Positions 8,400 through 15,536 of a DNA stretch of 19,947 nt are shown piece after piece (the stretch's first letter is position 1; each line of letters opens with the position of its first letter). Origin of the DNA: Candidatus Bathyarchaeota archaeon (lineage in GTDB: Archaea; Thermoproteota; Bathyarchaeia; Bathyarchaeales; Bathycorpusculaceae); assembly GCA_018396615.1 (NCBI GenBank), contig JAGTQT010000010.1, positions 14,576 to 34,522 of the forward strand, in the 5' to 3' direction. Under the pieces are notes generated by a model. The model had not been told where the DNA came from, ran no database searches, and saw only the letters and a list, made by a program, of their open reading frames with translations. A program made the position numbers and the translations under genes.

Positions 8400-9314
8400 T
8401 CAAGGTTTAATTTCTTTTTCATAGAGCGCCCGCGTTCTTCGGTAAACTTCATCTTTATCTATCGGAAAAGTTGGACCTATACCCTCTGTGGCAAGGGAGG
8501 CTGCTGCTGAGCCTACATAGGAGCACCAAGAGCAGTCTTCACCGCGGGAGTATTCGGCCAAGAAGGCTCCAATGAACACGTCTCCGGCTCCCGTAGGGTC
8601 GATGACTTTTTCAGGCTTGTAGGCGGGCACCCGGTGTATCACTTTTTCAACTGAGATGGCTGCGCCATCTGCACCTAAAGTGACAATGACTATGCTGGCG
8701 CCGCAGTCATGAACCGCCATTACGGCAGTCTCCATATCAGACGCGCCTGTGACGGCTAGAATTTCGTTAAGAGAAGACTTGTAGATGTCAATGAGATTTA
8801 AGATCCGCTTATCTGGCAGTGCAGCCATGCCTACTGTTCCGTTTTCGCCGAAGCTACGCACCAGACCCTGAGGATCCAGCGACAGGATTTCCGCCCTCTT
8901 TTTCAAGACCTCTACATCTTCGTATGTGATTTCGCCTGCGATGGGAGCAACATGAATTATATGTGCTCGCAAGTCTAACGGCATATCGTCAACGGCGATC
9001 GGTGGAGATCTACCTTTCAGTCGCAGTACTCTTTGCGTTAAATCGTTACTGTATTCAAGTTCAAAACGTGTGGTTTGAGCATTGTCCTGTTTTAAGACAC
9101 CTGAAAGATCAATTCGCTCCTGCTCCAGCCACCAGCGGTAAGCATCTGGAAAATCTTTACCAACCTTTGAAACAACAGCCACCGAAGCATCCAAACGCCT
9201 TGCAACAAGCGAGACATAGGTTGCTGAACCACCCAAAACAACAAAAGGCGTCTGCCTGCTCGGCAGTATAATAGAGTCTATTGCAAGATGCCCCACTACT
9301 ACCAGATCAAACAC
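8400..9314 (-). CDS. PfkB-family sugar/nucleoside kinase
   Basis: A 304-residue kinase of the ribokinase/PfkB family, which phosphorylates a sugar, inositol or nucleoside hydroxyl with ATP. The N-terminus has GHLAIDSI and the substrate-binding VLGGSATYVSLVARRLG-like stretch at 26-42 (here ending RRLD). The C-terminal signature DPTGAGDVFIGAF begins at D239, with D245 as the catalytic base, and VTLGADGAAI near 201-210 is the adjacent ATP-site segment. The start is GTG 9314; a stop codon lies directly before it in frame, so no longer form exists. GGGAGG lies 12 bases upstream, farther than usual. Downstream on the same strand are the small zinc protein and thrS. The substrate is unknown; resemblance to archaeal inositol or nucleoside kinases is only general. 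Confidence 0.88.
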   Translation of the reverse strand: MFDLVVVGHLAIDSIILPSRQTPFVVLGGSATYVSLVARRLDASVAVVSKVGKDFPDAYRWWLEQERIDLSGVLKQDNAQTTRFELEYSNDLTQRVLRLKGRSPPIAVDDMPLDLRAHIIHVAPIAGEITYEDVEVLKKRAEILSLDPQGLVRSFGENGTVGMAALPDKRILNLIDIYKSSLNEILAVTGASDMETAVMAVHDCGASIVIVTLGADGAAISVEKVIHRVPAYKPEKVIDPTGAGDVFIGAFLAEYSRGEDCSWCSYVGSAAASLATEGIGPTFPIDKDEVYRRTRALYEKEIKP

Positions 9315-9344
9315 TTAGCAACGATGCCTCCCAGCGAAGACATT

Positions 9345-9364
9345 GTATAACACCAAACTTAAAC
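9345..9364 (-). promoter_or_regulatory. Possible promoter of the PfkB kinase gene
   Basis: Two overlapping TATA-like stretches occur on the minus strand: TTTAAGTTT (9364-9356) and GTTATAC (9351-9345). The first would place the transcript start just before the GGGAGG site, the second just after it, giving an almost leaderless message. Which is used cannot be told by eye. Confidence 0.35.
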
Positions 9365-9378
9365 CCAGCGGAACGCAG

Positions 9379-9391
9379 AAAAACCCCAAAA
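9379..9391 (-). terminator. T-rich tract after the DUF362 gene
   Basis: The minus strand reads TTTTGGGGTTTTT about 13 bases after the DUF362 stop codon and before the PfkB promoter region. It fits an archaeal T-tract terminator separating the two genes. Confidence 0.4.
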
Positions 9392-9403
9392 GCCTACCAA
9401 GAC

Positions 9404-10285
9404 TTAGCCAGCTACAACTTTATAATCCCGCTCACTTCTAGGCCCAACTCCCAACTCAACGGCATGCCTAATCTGTGCCAGATCCCATATGCTACTTTCT
9501 AAACTGTTGCCAGGGTAGCTTTGCAGTATCTTTACGCCTTCAACATCAATTGCCACCTGGTCACCTGATGCCAAAATCAGATTCGGTGTTCGCAGCTCGC
9601 CTCTTGCTGGGCCGCCTGTAATGAAGACTTTTCGGGCATCCATTATCACTAGGTCTGGCTTAACAACAAGCATTAGTTCCGCAAGTTTTTGCTGCAGGTT
9701 GCGCATATGAAACGTTATCTGGTCAAAGAATGGTTTCACAAGCCCCATTGATAGCTTTATGGCTCCAGTAAACTCCGCTGCGTGATGGGTTTTTATCAGA
9801 GGAGCATAGACTATTTTATCTACTTCAAAGACTTCTCGAGCGAGCGCAACATTACGCAAGTACCGGCCGCCAGCTACTTTTACCCGTTTCCATCCTTTTC
9901 TATCGAGCAGTGCACGCCACCCATTCTTTCCAAAGACCCGAACTTCAGCACCAGCTTCCTTTGCAGCTTCAACAATTCCCGCTTTCTCTAAAATTTTCCA
10001 AGTATCAAGGTAAGCGGATCTTTCTCCAACAATAACTTTCCCAGCACCCGCGTCGTAAAGCTGCTTAATGAGTATTCTGATGAACACTGGATCAGTTGAT
10101 CCCGGGTAGGGATCGGCTGTGTTGTAGTTGGGTTTGAGCAGAACGGTTTCGCCTTTTTTGACAAGTTTTTTCAGTCCTCCGATGAGCGAAACCGCTGTTT
10201 TAACCGATTTTTCCAAATCTCCAGTGAAGGTAACTTTGCTCACCAAAGGCGCTCCATCTTCAGTGAAACGGTTAAATGTCGCCAA
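9404..10285 (-). CDS. DUF362 domain protein
   Basis: A 293-residue protein of the DUF362 family. Members are widespread in archaea and anaerobic bacteria, often near iron-sulfur or cofactor genes, and have no settled function. Family landmarks: VLLKPNYN near 48-55, a TDPVFIRILIKQLYDAGAGKV segment near 64-84, IKTHHAAEFTGAIKLSMGLV near 164-183, and VIMDARKVFITGGPARGE near 213-230. No C-x2-C ferredoxin motif is present, so this is the stand-alone form. The start is TTG 10285, with CAGGAG nine bases upstream. It follows the NAC gene by 48 bases on the same strand, but a T7 tract lies between them. It is followed by a T-rich tract and the PfkB gene. No substrate can be proposed. Confidence 0.85.
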   Translation of the reverse strand: MATFNRFTEDGAPLVSKVTFTGDLEKSVKTAVSLIGGLKKLVKKGETVLLKPNYNTADPYPGSTDPVFIRILIKQLYDAGAGKVIVGERSAYLDTWKILEKAGIVEAAKEAGAEVRVFGKNGWRALLDRKGWKRVKVAGGRYLRNVALAREVFEVDKIVYAPLIKTHHAAEFTGAIKLSMGLVKPFFDQITFHMRNLQQKLAELMLVVKPDLVIMDARKVFITGGPARGELRTPNLILASGDQVAIDVEGVKILQSYPGNSLESSIWDLAQIRHAVELGVGPRSERDYKVVAG

Positions 10286-10315
10286 TCTTCTCGACTCCTG
10301 CTAAAAGGCGATTGC

Positions 10316-10322
10316 AAAAAAA
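10316..10322 (-). terminator. T7 tract after the NAC gene
   Basis: Seven T residues on the minus strand, 11 bases after the NAC stop codon, followed by a second CCTTTTAG tract. Consistent with an archaeal terminator or partial terminator before the DUF362 gene. Confidence 0.4.
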
Positions 10323-10333
10323 TCAGTTGACGG

Positions 10334-10681
10334 TTAGCCTGATTGAAGCAGAAGAATAGCCTTAGCCAAGTCTCCTCCACTTTCTTCCAGCGCCCTTCGG
10401 GCTTCCTCGATGCTCTTGCCTGTTTGATCTGCAACAAGGCGGGCATCCTCTTCAGGTATGGTTGTCTGACGCTTTACAGGTTTTTCGCTGATCTTTCCCC
10501 CTGTCACCTGGTAGATTTTCTGTCCTTGCATATCCAGCAGTGCGACCTCTGGTTCTGCAATAACTATTTCTTTTCCAGAAGTCCGTATGATTACCTCGGT
10601 TACCTCTTCTAAGGTATCCATGCTCATGCCCATGCGCTGCATCATGCGTCTTGCTTCCCGCGGATTTATTCCCCTTCGCAT
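10334..10681 (-). CDS. nac: Nascent polypeptide-associated complex protein (archaeal NAC)
   Basis: The archaeal NAC homodimer binds the ribosome near the exit tunnel and meets nascent chains. The protein starts MRRGINPREARRMMQRMGM, the typical basic ribosome-binding N-terminus. A NAC beta-barrel follows (IIRTSGKEIVIAEPEVALLD and onward). The C-terminal UBA helix bundle carries EEDARLVADQTGKSIEEARR, then GGDLAKAILLLQ. The start chosen is ATG 10681, with GGTGG just upstream; a longer frame from ATG 10708 would add nine residues but lacks a ribosome binding site and does not match the family N-terminus. Length is then 115 residues, normal for archaea. It follows the PUA gene by about 50 bases on the same strand, a pairing common in archaea. 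Confidence 0.95.
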   Translation of the reverse strand: MRRGINPREARRMMQRMGMSMDTLEEVTEVIIRTSGKEIVIAEPEVALLDMQGQKIYQVTGGKISEKPVKRQTTIPEEDARLVADQTGKSIEEARRALEESGGDLAKAILLLQSG

Positions 10682-10730
10682 AGTACCACCTGTTTTCCAT
10701 TCAAACATAACCGAGGCAGACTTGATAAAG

Positions 10731-11198
10731 TTAACTTTCGCTACAGCCCCGCCTCGTCTTAACCGCGACGCCTCTTTTGAAAGCCTTTATCTCAGCGGCG
10801 CATAGAAGAGCCCGCCCGACCGCCAGCAAGTCACCGTTCTCGTCAGTCACGATTACCTCGTCTCTTGCACGGATGCACTCGTCCACTCTGGTAACGTGGG
10901 TTGCAAACACGTCTCCGCCTTTCTTGATAGCTTCTGAAACATCGTTGCGGACGGTGATAACGTATTTGGCTGAGGTTTTTTTCTTCAGTATTCTTTTGGC
11001 GCCTTTGATGCTGAGCGAGAATAAGCCGTCTGTTGGGCGGAGCGTGGCAAGTCTTTCGCCATCCAAGTGCACATAGCGAATTCTGCCTGTATTCTTTGAA
11101 TACTCTATTTCCACGCGTTTCGGAAAGAGCACGACTCCTGCGCCTTTCCCGAACTGGTAATCCGCAACACTTCGGATCCTTCGAAGCTCATCATCCAC
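10731..11198 (-). CDS. PUA-domain RNA-binding protein
   Basis: A protein of about 155 residues with an N-terminal domain (DYQFGKGAGVVLFP, then VEIEYSKNTGRIRYV) and a C-terminal PUA domain (VFATHVTRVDECIRARDEVIVTDENG, LLAVGRALLCAAE, GVAVKTRRG). PUA domains bind RNA in tRNA and rRNA modifying enzymes; no catalytic domain is attached here. It resembles the archaeal stand-alone family related to the C-terminal part of archaeosine transglycosylase, and its role is probably tRNA or rRNA binding. GTG 11198 is the preferred start because GGTG lies seven bases upstream; TTG 11204 is the alternative. It heads a run with NAC and is divergent from MBF1, with fewer than 50 bases between. Confidence 0.85.
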   Translation of the reverse strand: MDDELRRIRSVADYQFGKGAGVVLFPKRVEIEYSKNTGRIRYVHLDGERLATLRPTDGLFSLSIKGAKRILKKKTSAKYVITVRNDVSEAIKKGGDVFATHVTRVDECIRARDEVIVTDENGDLLAVGRALLCAAEIKAFKRGVAVKTRRGCSES

Positions 11199-11234
11199 GT
11201 CCAAGCACCATGATCAGCGTACTGTTTTTTCGAC

Positions 11235-11244
11235 AACTATAAAC
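11235..11244 (-). promoter_or_regulatory. Possible TATA box for the PUA-NAC transcript
   Basis: On the minus strand this reads GTTTATAGTT, about 40 bases before the PUA start. It directly abuts the MBF1 ATG on the other strand. MBF1 has no ribosome binding site, which suggests a leaderless message from the same short region, although I see no clear TATA box for it. Confidence 0.4.
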
Positions 11245-11817
11245 ATGACTAGCAGAATAAAAGCTTCAGGTGTAGCAACATTGCGATGCGAAGTCTGCGG
11301 ACGTAAAATCTTCGGGCAGCCTCAGCGAGTGCTAATCGAAGAAGCTAAGCTGACAGTATGCTATGAATGCTCGAAGCACGGGAAAATAATCCACGAAGAG
11401 CCAAAACCTAAAACGGTGGCACCAAGGCTTTCGGGAAAACGCCAGCCTCTCAGCATCCCGGCCAGAAGCCAGCCGGAGATAAAGATAGACACGTCCATCG
11501 AACTTGTAGAGAACTACGGCGAAAAGATAAGACAGGCAAGGGAAAAACTCAATCTGTCACATGAAGACTTGGGCAAGAAACTGAATGAAAAAGTTTCCCT
11601 CCTGAGAAAAATTGAAACTGGGAAAATGAAGCCAAACAACACCCTCGTTTCCAGACTTGAACACGTTTTAAAAGTCAAGCTCATCGTTCCAGCCTCAGAA
11701 GAAAAAATTCCAGAGGCGAAAATTCCCAAAGCCATAAACCGCGAAGTAACATTAGGCGATCTGATGAAGCTTGATGGCGAAAGCAAAAAGGAGACATCTG
11801 GACGAAAGCAGTCATAG
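11245..11817 (+). CDS. mbf1: Multiprotein bridging factor 1, archaeal
   Basis: A 190-residue DNA/RNA-associated factor. Archaeal MBF1 has been linked to transcription (TBP contact) and to the small ribosomal subunit. An N-terminal zinc ribbon uses C15/C18 and C39/C42. A flexible basic linker follows (about 50-85). A Cro-type helix-turn-helix spans about 88-147 (YGEKIRQAREKLNLSHEDLGKKL, then SLLRKIETGKMKP). A tail of about 40 residues is rich in lysine and glutamate. The ATG has no recognisable ribosome binding site and lies within 50 bases of the divergent PUA gene, so a leaderless message is likely. Its stop codon overlaps the GTG of the hflX reading frame by one base, and the two are probably co-transcribed. 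Confidence 0.93.
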   Translation: MTSRIKASGVATLRCEVCGRKIFGQPQRVLIEEAKLTVCYECSKHGKIIHEEPKPKTVAPRLSGKRQPLSIPARSQPEIKIDTSIELVENYGEKIRQAREKLNLSHEDLGKKLNEKVSLLRKIETGKMKPNNTLVSRLEHVLKVKLIVPASEEKIPEAKIPKAINREVTLGDLMKLDGESKKETSGRKQS

Positions 11818-13064
11818 TGCAGCGGCGAAGAAGACACGAGTCATCAAGCATCGAGGAGCTTGAGAACCTCGCAGTATCAGCCGGCTACACGGTGGTAGGC
11901 AGACTTGAGCAGATAAGGCATCCGGACTACCGCTACCAGATAGGAGCGGGAAAGGTTGAGGAACTTGCCCGCCTTGTGAAGGAAAACGAAGCCCAGAAAG
12001 TGATTTTCGACAACCCACTTAGACCTGTACAATCATACAACCTTGCAAAAGCCACAGGCGTCGAAGTTATCGACCGCTTTCAACTGATTCTGGAAATTTT
12101 CTCAAAAAGAGCCACCACGACAGAAGCTCAGATGCAGATTAAGCTAGCGAGACTAAGATACGAGCTCGCACAGGCAAAAGAGAAGGTCAGACTTGCTAAG
12201 AAAGGAGAGCAGCCTGGTTTCATGGGGCTTGGAGCCTACGAAGTGGACATATACTATGAAAGCGTCAAAAAGGAGATTCACACTATACTTAAGAAGCTGA
12301 AGAAGATCCGTGTAAAACGGGTTTTGCACCGCGCACGGAGAGCTAAACTGGATTTTCAGATGATTTCTTTGGCTGGCTACACTAAGGCAGGAAAAAGCTC
12401 GCTGTTTAACGCCCTTACAGATGAGACTGTTCCCGTTGATGAAAGCTTGTTTACGACGCTTTCCACGACAACGCGGCTTTTGGAGATTTCCAGAAAAAGG
12501 TTTCTTCTCACCGACACAGTTGGCTTTATTGATCGTTTACCTTTGACACTTGTGGAAGCCTTTCGCTCAACTCTGGAAGAAACGATTTACTCTGATCTTA
12601 TAATCCTTGTAGTCGACATAAGCGAGCCTACGCATGTTGTGAACAAGAAGCTGTCCGTGTGCCTTGAAACGCTGGAGCAGATTGAGGCTTCAGGCATTCC
12701 GATGCTAACGGCTTTGAACAAGATTGATCTCGTTCCCGCAGAAGAGCTTGCTCAGAAAATTAAAGCTCTCGAAGATAAGGCAGTAAACCCCGTGCCCATA
12801 TCCGCGCTGCGAAAGATAAACATCGATAAGCTTGAAGAAAAGATTTTGGAACTTCTGCAAAATTATGTTAGCGCGTCTTTGACGCTGCCGATGTCAGGTG
12901 AAACCATGGCTTTCATGTCTTGGCTTCATAAAGTTGCAGATGTCCGCAAAATCGAGTATAGAGAAGATTCAGCGCAACTGCTTTTTGAGGCTAGCCCCGG
13001 TATGGCGGAGAACATTAGAAGACTAGCAGAAAAGCTCAATGGGAAGCTGGAGAAAATAGAGTAG
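11817..13064 (+). CDS. hflX: HflX-type ribosome-associated GTPase
   Basis: A 415-residue GTPase from the GTG at 11817. HflX binds ribosomes and helps split or rescue them under stress. The N-terminal nucleotide-binding-like domain includes YQIGAGKVEEL near 40-50 and VIFDNPLRPVQSYNLAKATGVEVIDR near 72-97. A coiled helical linker follows (about 110-175). The G domain has G1 GYTKAGKS at 187-194, G3 DTVGF at 233-237, G4 NKID at 301-304 and G5 SAL near 327. A C-terminal domain of about 65 residues follows. The GTG overlaps the MBF1 stop and has no ribosome binding site of its own. In the same frame upstream, codons from ACG 11802 read T-KAVIVQRR, which matches the expected first beta strand, with AAGGAG upstream. 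The true start may therefore be at 11802. Confidence 0.95.
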   Translation: MQRRRRHESSSIEELENLAVSAGYTVVGRLEQIRHPDYRYQIGAGKVEELARLVKENEAQKVIFDNPLRPVQSYNLAKATGVEVIDRFQLILEIFSKRATTTEAQMQIKLARLRYELAQAKEKVRLAKKGEQPGFMGLGAYEVDIYYESVKKEIHTILKKLKKIRVKRVLHRARRAKLDFQMISLAGYTKAGKSSLFNALTDETVPVDESLFTTLSTTTRLLEISRKRFLLTDTVGFIDRLPLTLVEAFRSTLEETIYSDLIILVVDISEPTHVVNKKLSVCLETLEQIEASGIPMLTALNKIDLVPAEELAQKIKALEDKAVNPVPISALRKINIDKLEEKILELLQNYVSASLTLPMSGETMAFMSWLHKVADVRKIEYREDSAQLLFEASPGMAENIRRLAEKLNGKLEKIE

Positions 13065-13072
13065 CGGTGACC

Positions 13073-13624
13073 ATGGTTAGGGTCGTGGTTTTGAGGTGGG
13101 GTCATAGACCGCAAAGGGATGTGCGGTTGACGACGCATGTTGCCTTGACTGCGCGGGCGCTTGGCGCTACGGGTATTATACTTGCCGATGTTGAAGACGG
13201 CAAAATTAAAGAAACTGTGGAAAAAGTCAGAAGCTTATGGGGTGGCAGCTTCTTTTTTGAGATGGGAGTTCCGTGGAAGAGCGTGGTGAACACGTGGAGG
13301 CGAAATGGTGGACTTGTGGTTCATCTTACAGCTTATGGAGAGAACATTGAGACAAGCGATGTTTTGAGGAGGATTAAAGCCTTGGGAAAGGATGTTCTCG
13401 TAATTGTTGGAAGTCAGAAGGTTCGAGGCGAGTTTTTCACCGAAAACGTGTCAGATTTCAACGTAGCCATCGGAAACCAGCCGCACTCGGAATGCGCCAG
13501 CCTCGCTGTCTTTCTAGACAGGTTTTTTGAAGGAAAAGAGCTTGCTAAAGCCTTTGACTCGGCTAAATTGCGGATAATTCCTAGAAAAAGAGGCAAAAAA
13601 ATCGAGAGAAATGAAGAATCTTGA
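13073..13624 (+). CDS. trm56: tRNA (cytidine(56)-2'-O)-methyltransferase
   Basis: A 183-residue SPOUT-family enzyme that methylates the 2'-OH of C56 in the T-loop of archaeal tRNAs with S-adenosylmethionine. The N-terminus VRVVVLRWGHRPQRDVRLTTHV is diagnostic for the family. The C-terminal knot has VIVGSQKVRGEFF near 120-132 and VAIGNQPHSECASLAVFLDR near 140-159. The tail is basic (IIPRKRGKKIE). The ATG at 13073 is preferred over the GTG at 13067, since family members begin close to the VLRxGHR motif; GGTGA spans 13066-13070. The gene follows hflX with only a few bases between, so it belongs to the same operon. The next gene, TFE, has its own promoter. Confidence 0.95.
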   Translation: MVRVVVLRWGHRPQRDVRLTTHVALTARALGATGIILADVEDGKIKETVEKVRSLWGGSFFFEMGVPWKSVVNTWRRNGGLVVHLTAYGENIETSDVLRRIKALGKDVLVIVGSQKVRGEFFTENVSDFNVAIGNQPHSECASLAVFLDRFFEGKELAKAFDSAKLRIIPRKRGKKIERNEES

Positions 13625-13662
13625 TCCTGATTTGGAAAAGAGATTTATGCAAAAGATTACAG

Positions 13663-13670
13663 ATATATAA
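13663..13670 (+). promoter_or_regulatory. Likely TATA box for the TFE operon
   Basis: ATATATAA, 42-49 bases before the TFE ATG, in an AT-rich gap. A start near 13693 would leave a leader of about 19 bases containing AAAGGT. Confidence 0.55.
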
Positions 13671-13711
13671 TGTAGATATACGAAATCGTTACAAAAGCAA
13701 AAAGGTCCACT

Positions 13712-14224
13712 ATGTTATCCAACATTGATGACGCTACGCTGATGAAGATTGCAGAAGCCTTTGGAAATGAAGAAGCCATACAGCTAATTGAAATTCTAAA
13801 GAATTCGGAGCAGATAACTGACGACGAGATAGCCAACAAGACGGGCTTGAAGCTGAATTTTGTCCGCAAGATTCTGTATAAACTGTATGATCATTCACTT
13901 GTAAGCCTTAGAAGAACCAGAGACCCAAAAACGGGCTGGTTCATATTCCACTGGAAACTTCAACCAGACCAGCTTGAAGGATTCATATTAAGCCAGAAAC
14001 GCCGAGTCCTCGAAAAGCTTAACACAAGACTCGAATACGAGAAAAACCATGACTTCTATTATTGCAACACGCCGGGATGCAAACGTGTGCCCTTCGAGGA
14101 GGCGGTGGAATTTGTTTTCAAGTGCCCTGTGTGCGGTAAGGCTTTGATGCACTGCGACAATGCAAAGTTCGTTCAATCTTTGATGAGAAAGGTTGAAGCG
14201 CTAAGGAAGGAGCTTGGTGAGTGA
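13712..14224 (+). CDS. tfe: Transcription factor E (TFIIE-alpha homologue)
   Basis: A 170-residue archaeal TFE, which joins the TBP-TFB-RNA polymerase complex and helps promoter opening. The winged helix-turn-helix spans about 5-95 (EAIQLIEILKNSEQITDDEI, then KLNFVRKILYKLYDHSLV). A helical linker follows (about 95-112). The zinc ribbon uses C118, C123, C138 and C141 (YYCNTPGC and FKCPVCG). Length and order match the family. AAAGGT precedes the ATG. The gene ends inside the start region of the HD gene, overlapping it by several bases, which suggests translational coupling. Confidence 0.97.
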   Translation: MLSNIDDATLMKIAEAFGNEEAIQLIEILKNSEQITDDEIANKTGLKLNFVRKILYKLYDHSLVSLRRTRDPKTGWFIFHWKLQPDQLEGFILSQKRRVLEKLNTRLEYEKNHDFYYCNTPGCKRVPFEEAVEFVFKCPVCGKALMHCDNAKFVQSLMRKVEALRKELGE

Positions 14225-14756
14225 AAAGCTTCCTACACGGGAAGAGGCACTGGAGCTTCTCCGCAAGAGTGGATGCCAAAAAAACGTTGTCAAACACTGC
14301 AAAGCCGTAGCCGAACTTGCCATGGAAATCGCTTTTGCATGCAAGCAAAAAGGTCTATCTGTTGACTTAGAGCTTGTTGAGATTGGCGCGATTCTACACG
14401 ACATTGGACGATCCAAAACCCACAGCGTCCACCACGCAGTAACAGGAGCAGAAATCGCTAGATCGCTGGGCCTGCCTGAAAGCGTAGTATCCATAATTAA
14501 GCGGCATGTCGGAGGAGGAATCACGTCAGAGGAGGCGCAAGAGCTTGGCTGGCCTAAAGACATCTACATTCCTCAGGCGCTTGAAGAGAAAATAGTTTGT
14601 TACGCAGACAAGCTGATTGAAGGATCAAGACGGGTTTCCATCGAAAGAACCTTGGAAAACTTTGAAGAAATGTTGCCATCCTCGGCGGTTGAACGGATTC
14701 GAAAGCTACATGCGGAAATGATAGCACTAGTCGGCGATTACGATTGCATACCATAA
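14217..14756 (+). CDS. HD-domain protein (predicted metal-dependent phosphohydrolase)
   Basis: A protein of about 179 residues with the HD signature: H28 (VVKHCKAVAEL), H62-D63 (ILHDIGRSKTH) and D132 (CYADKLIEG), numbered from the TTG at 14214. HD proteins hydrolyse phosphate esters, often of nucleotides. This one matches the short archaeal stand-alone type and its substrate is unknown. GTG 14217 is preferred, because GGAG lies four bases upstream; TTG 14214 would leave only one base. It overlaps the end of TFE and is overlapped by the next gene, so the three form a tightly packed operon. A function in RNA or nucleotide turnover linked to transcription is only a guess from this context. Confidence 0.88.
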   Translation: MSEKLPTREEALELLRKSGCQKNVVKHCKAVAELAMEIAFACKQKGLSVDLELVEIGAILHDIGRSKTHSVHHAVTGAEIARSLGLPESVVSIIKRHVGGGITSEEAQELGWPKDIYIPQALEEKIVCYADKLIEGSRRVSIERTLENFEEMLPSSAVERIRKLHAEMIALVGDYDCIP

Positions 14757-15523
14757 CTCTTGCAGTGAGAATTTACCGTACTTCGCAAATCAAATACGTG
14801 ACAAGTGTTTTAAAATTCAAACTTGAAGGACTAAGATGCTCACTAGAAAGGGTTGAAGCTGCACCTAAAAAATGGATAAAAGTCTCATTCTCCGGAGAGG
14901 ATGAAGACGTAGCTTTGCGTTATCTAGCTAAGGAGTTTGCTTTGTGTCCAGAAAATTTGAAGAATCTTGGAAAAAATGTGGTTGTTAGAGGAAGAATCTC
15001 TGGCGTAAATTCGAATGGAGACAAGCTTTACGTTGACATTGGCGTGTTCCAGCCTAGAGAAGTTCAGGCGGAGATACCTATTCAGCAGCTTCAAGCACAG
15101 TTGGCGGATGGCAGAAAAATTGCATTGAAAAAAATCGTAGAAATCTTTGGCTTATGTGAAAATGTGCCCTTAACTGTAAAAATCAGCGACCTTGCGTCTG
15201 ACGGTTCCGTGAAGGCAATGTTGGCGGAAGAACAGCGCGCCAATTTTGGAACGTGGGTTAAGTCGTTGCTGGACAGACTGCTTGTTCTGGGGGCTACAGA
15301 ACACGAAGTCAGAGATGCATTGAAGCATTCGGGATTCGCACGTGATATTGTAAATGTTGAGCAGCCAGGTTTGCTGGAACATGCTGTGGTGTGCAAGCTT
15401 GGAACGGATGCTATTGGCTTAATTCCTAAAGTGGGTGGGAATCTGCGCAACGCGAGTCTTGTGGTCTTTAGCCCTAGCAAGGTTGTTGACTTCTTTGGGG
15501 AAAATTTCCTAGATACTTTCTAG
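14744..15523 (+). CDS. DUF2110 family protein
   Basis: A 259-residue protein resembling the archaeal family DUF2110, whose members often sit beside TFE. The function is not established. After an N-terminal alpha/beta part, residues about 75-115 look like a small beta-barrel (GKNVVVRGRISGVNSNGDKL, then VDIGVFQPREVQAEI) of the S1/OB kind, followed by a helical part and a C-terminal beta region. No catalytic motif or membrane segment is visible. The start TTG 14744 overlaps the HD gene by 13 bases and has no clear ribosome binding site; a GTG at 14765 is the alternative. The overlap chain TFE-HD-DUF2110 suggests a transcription-related or RNA-related role, by context only. Confidence 0.75.
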   Translation: MHTITLAVRIYRTSQIKYVTSVLKFKLEGLRCSLERVEAAPKKWIKVSFSGEDEDVALRYLAKEFALCPENLKNLGKNVVVRGRISGVNSNGDKLYVDIGVFQPREVQAEIPIQQLQAQLADGRKIALKKIVEIFGLCENVPLTVKISDLASDGSVKAMLAEEQRANFGTWVKSLLDRLLVLGATEHEVRDALKHSGFARDIVNVEQPGLLEHAVVCKLGTDAIGLIPKVGGNLRNASLVVFSPSKVVDFFGENFLDTF

Positions 15524-15536
15524 CCCTTGTGAACGT

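Noticed and set aside
8963..9271. Open frame of 102 codons on the plus strand inside the PfkB gene
   Set aside because: Antisense shadow of a gene whose kinase signature is clear; no ribosome binding site or protein-like pattern.
15091..15480. Open frame of 129 codons on the minus strand inside the DUF2110 gene
   Set aside because: Antisense shadow; the plus-strand protein fits its family and operon.
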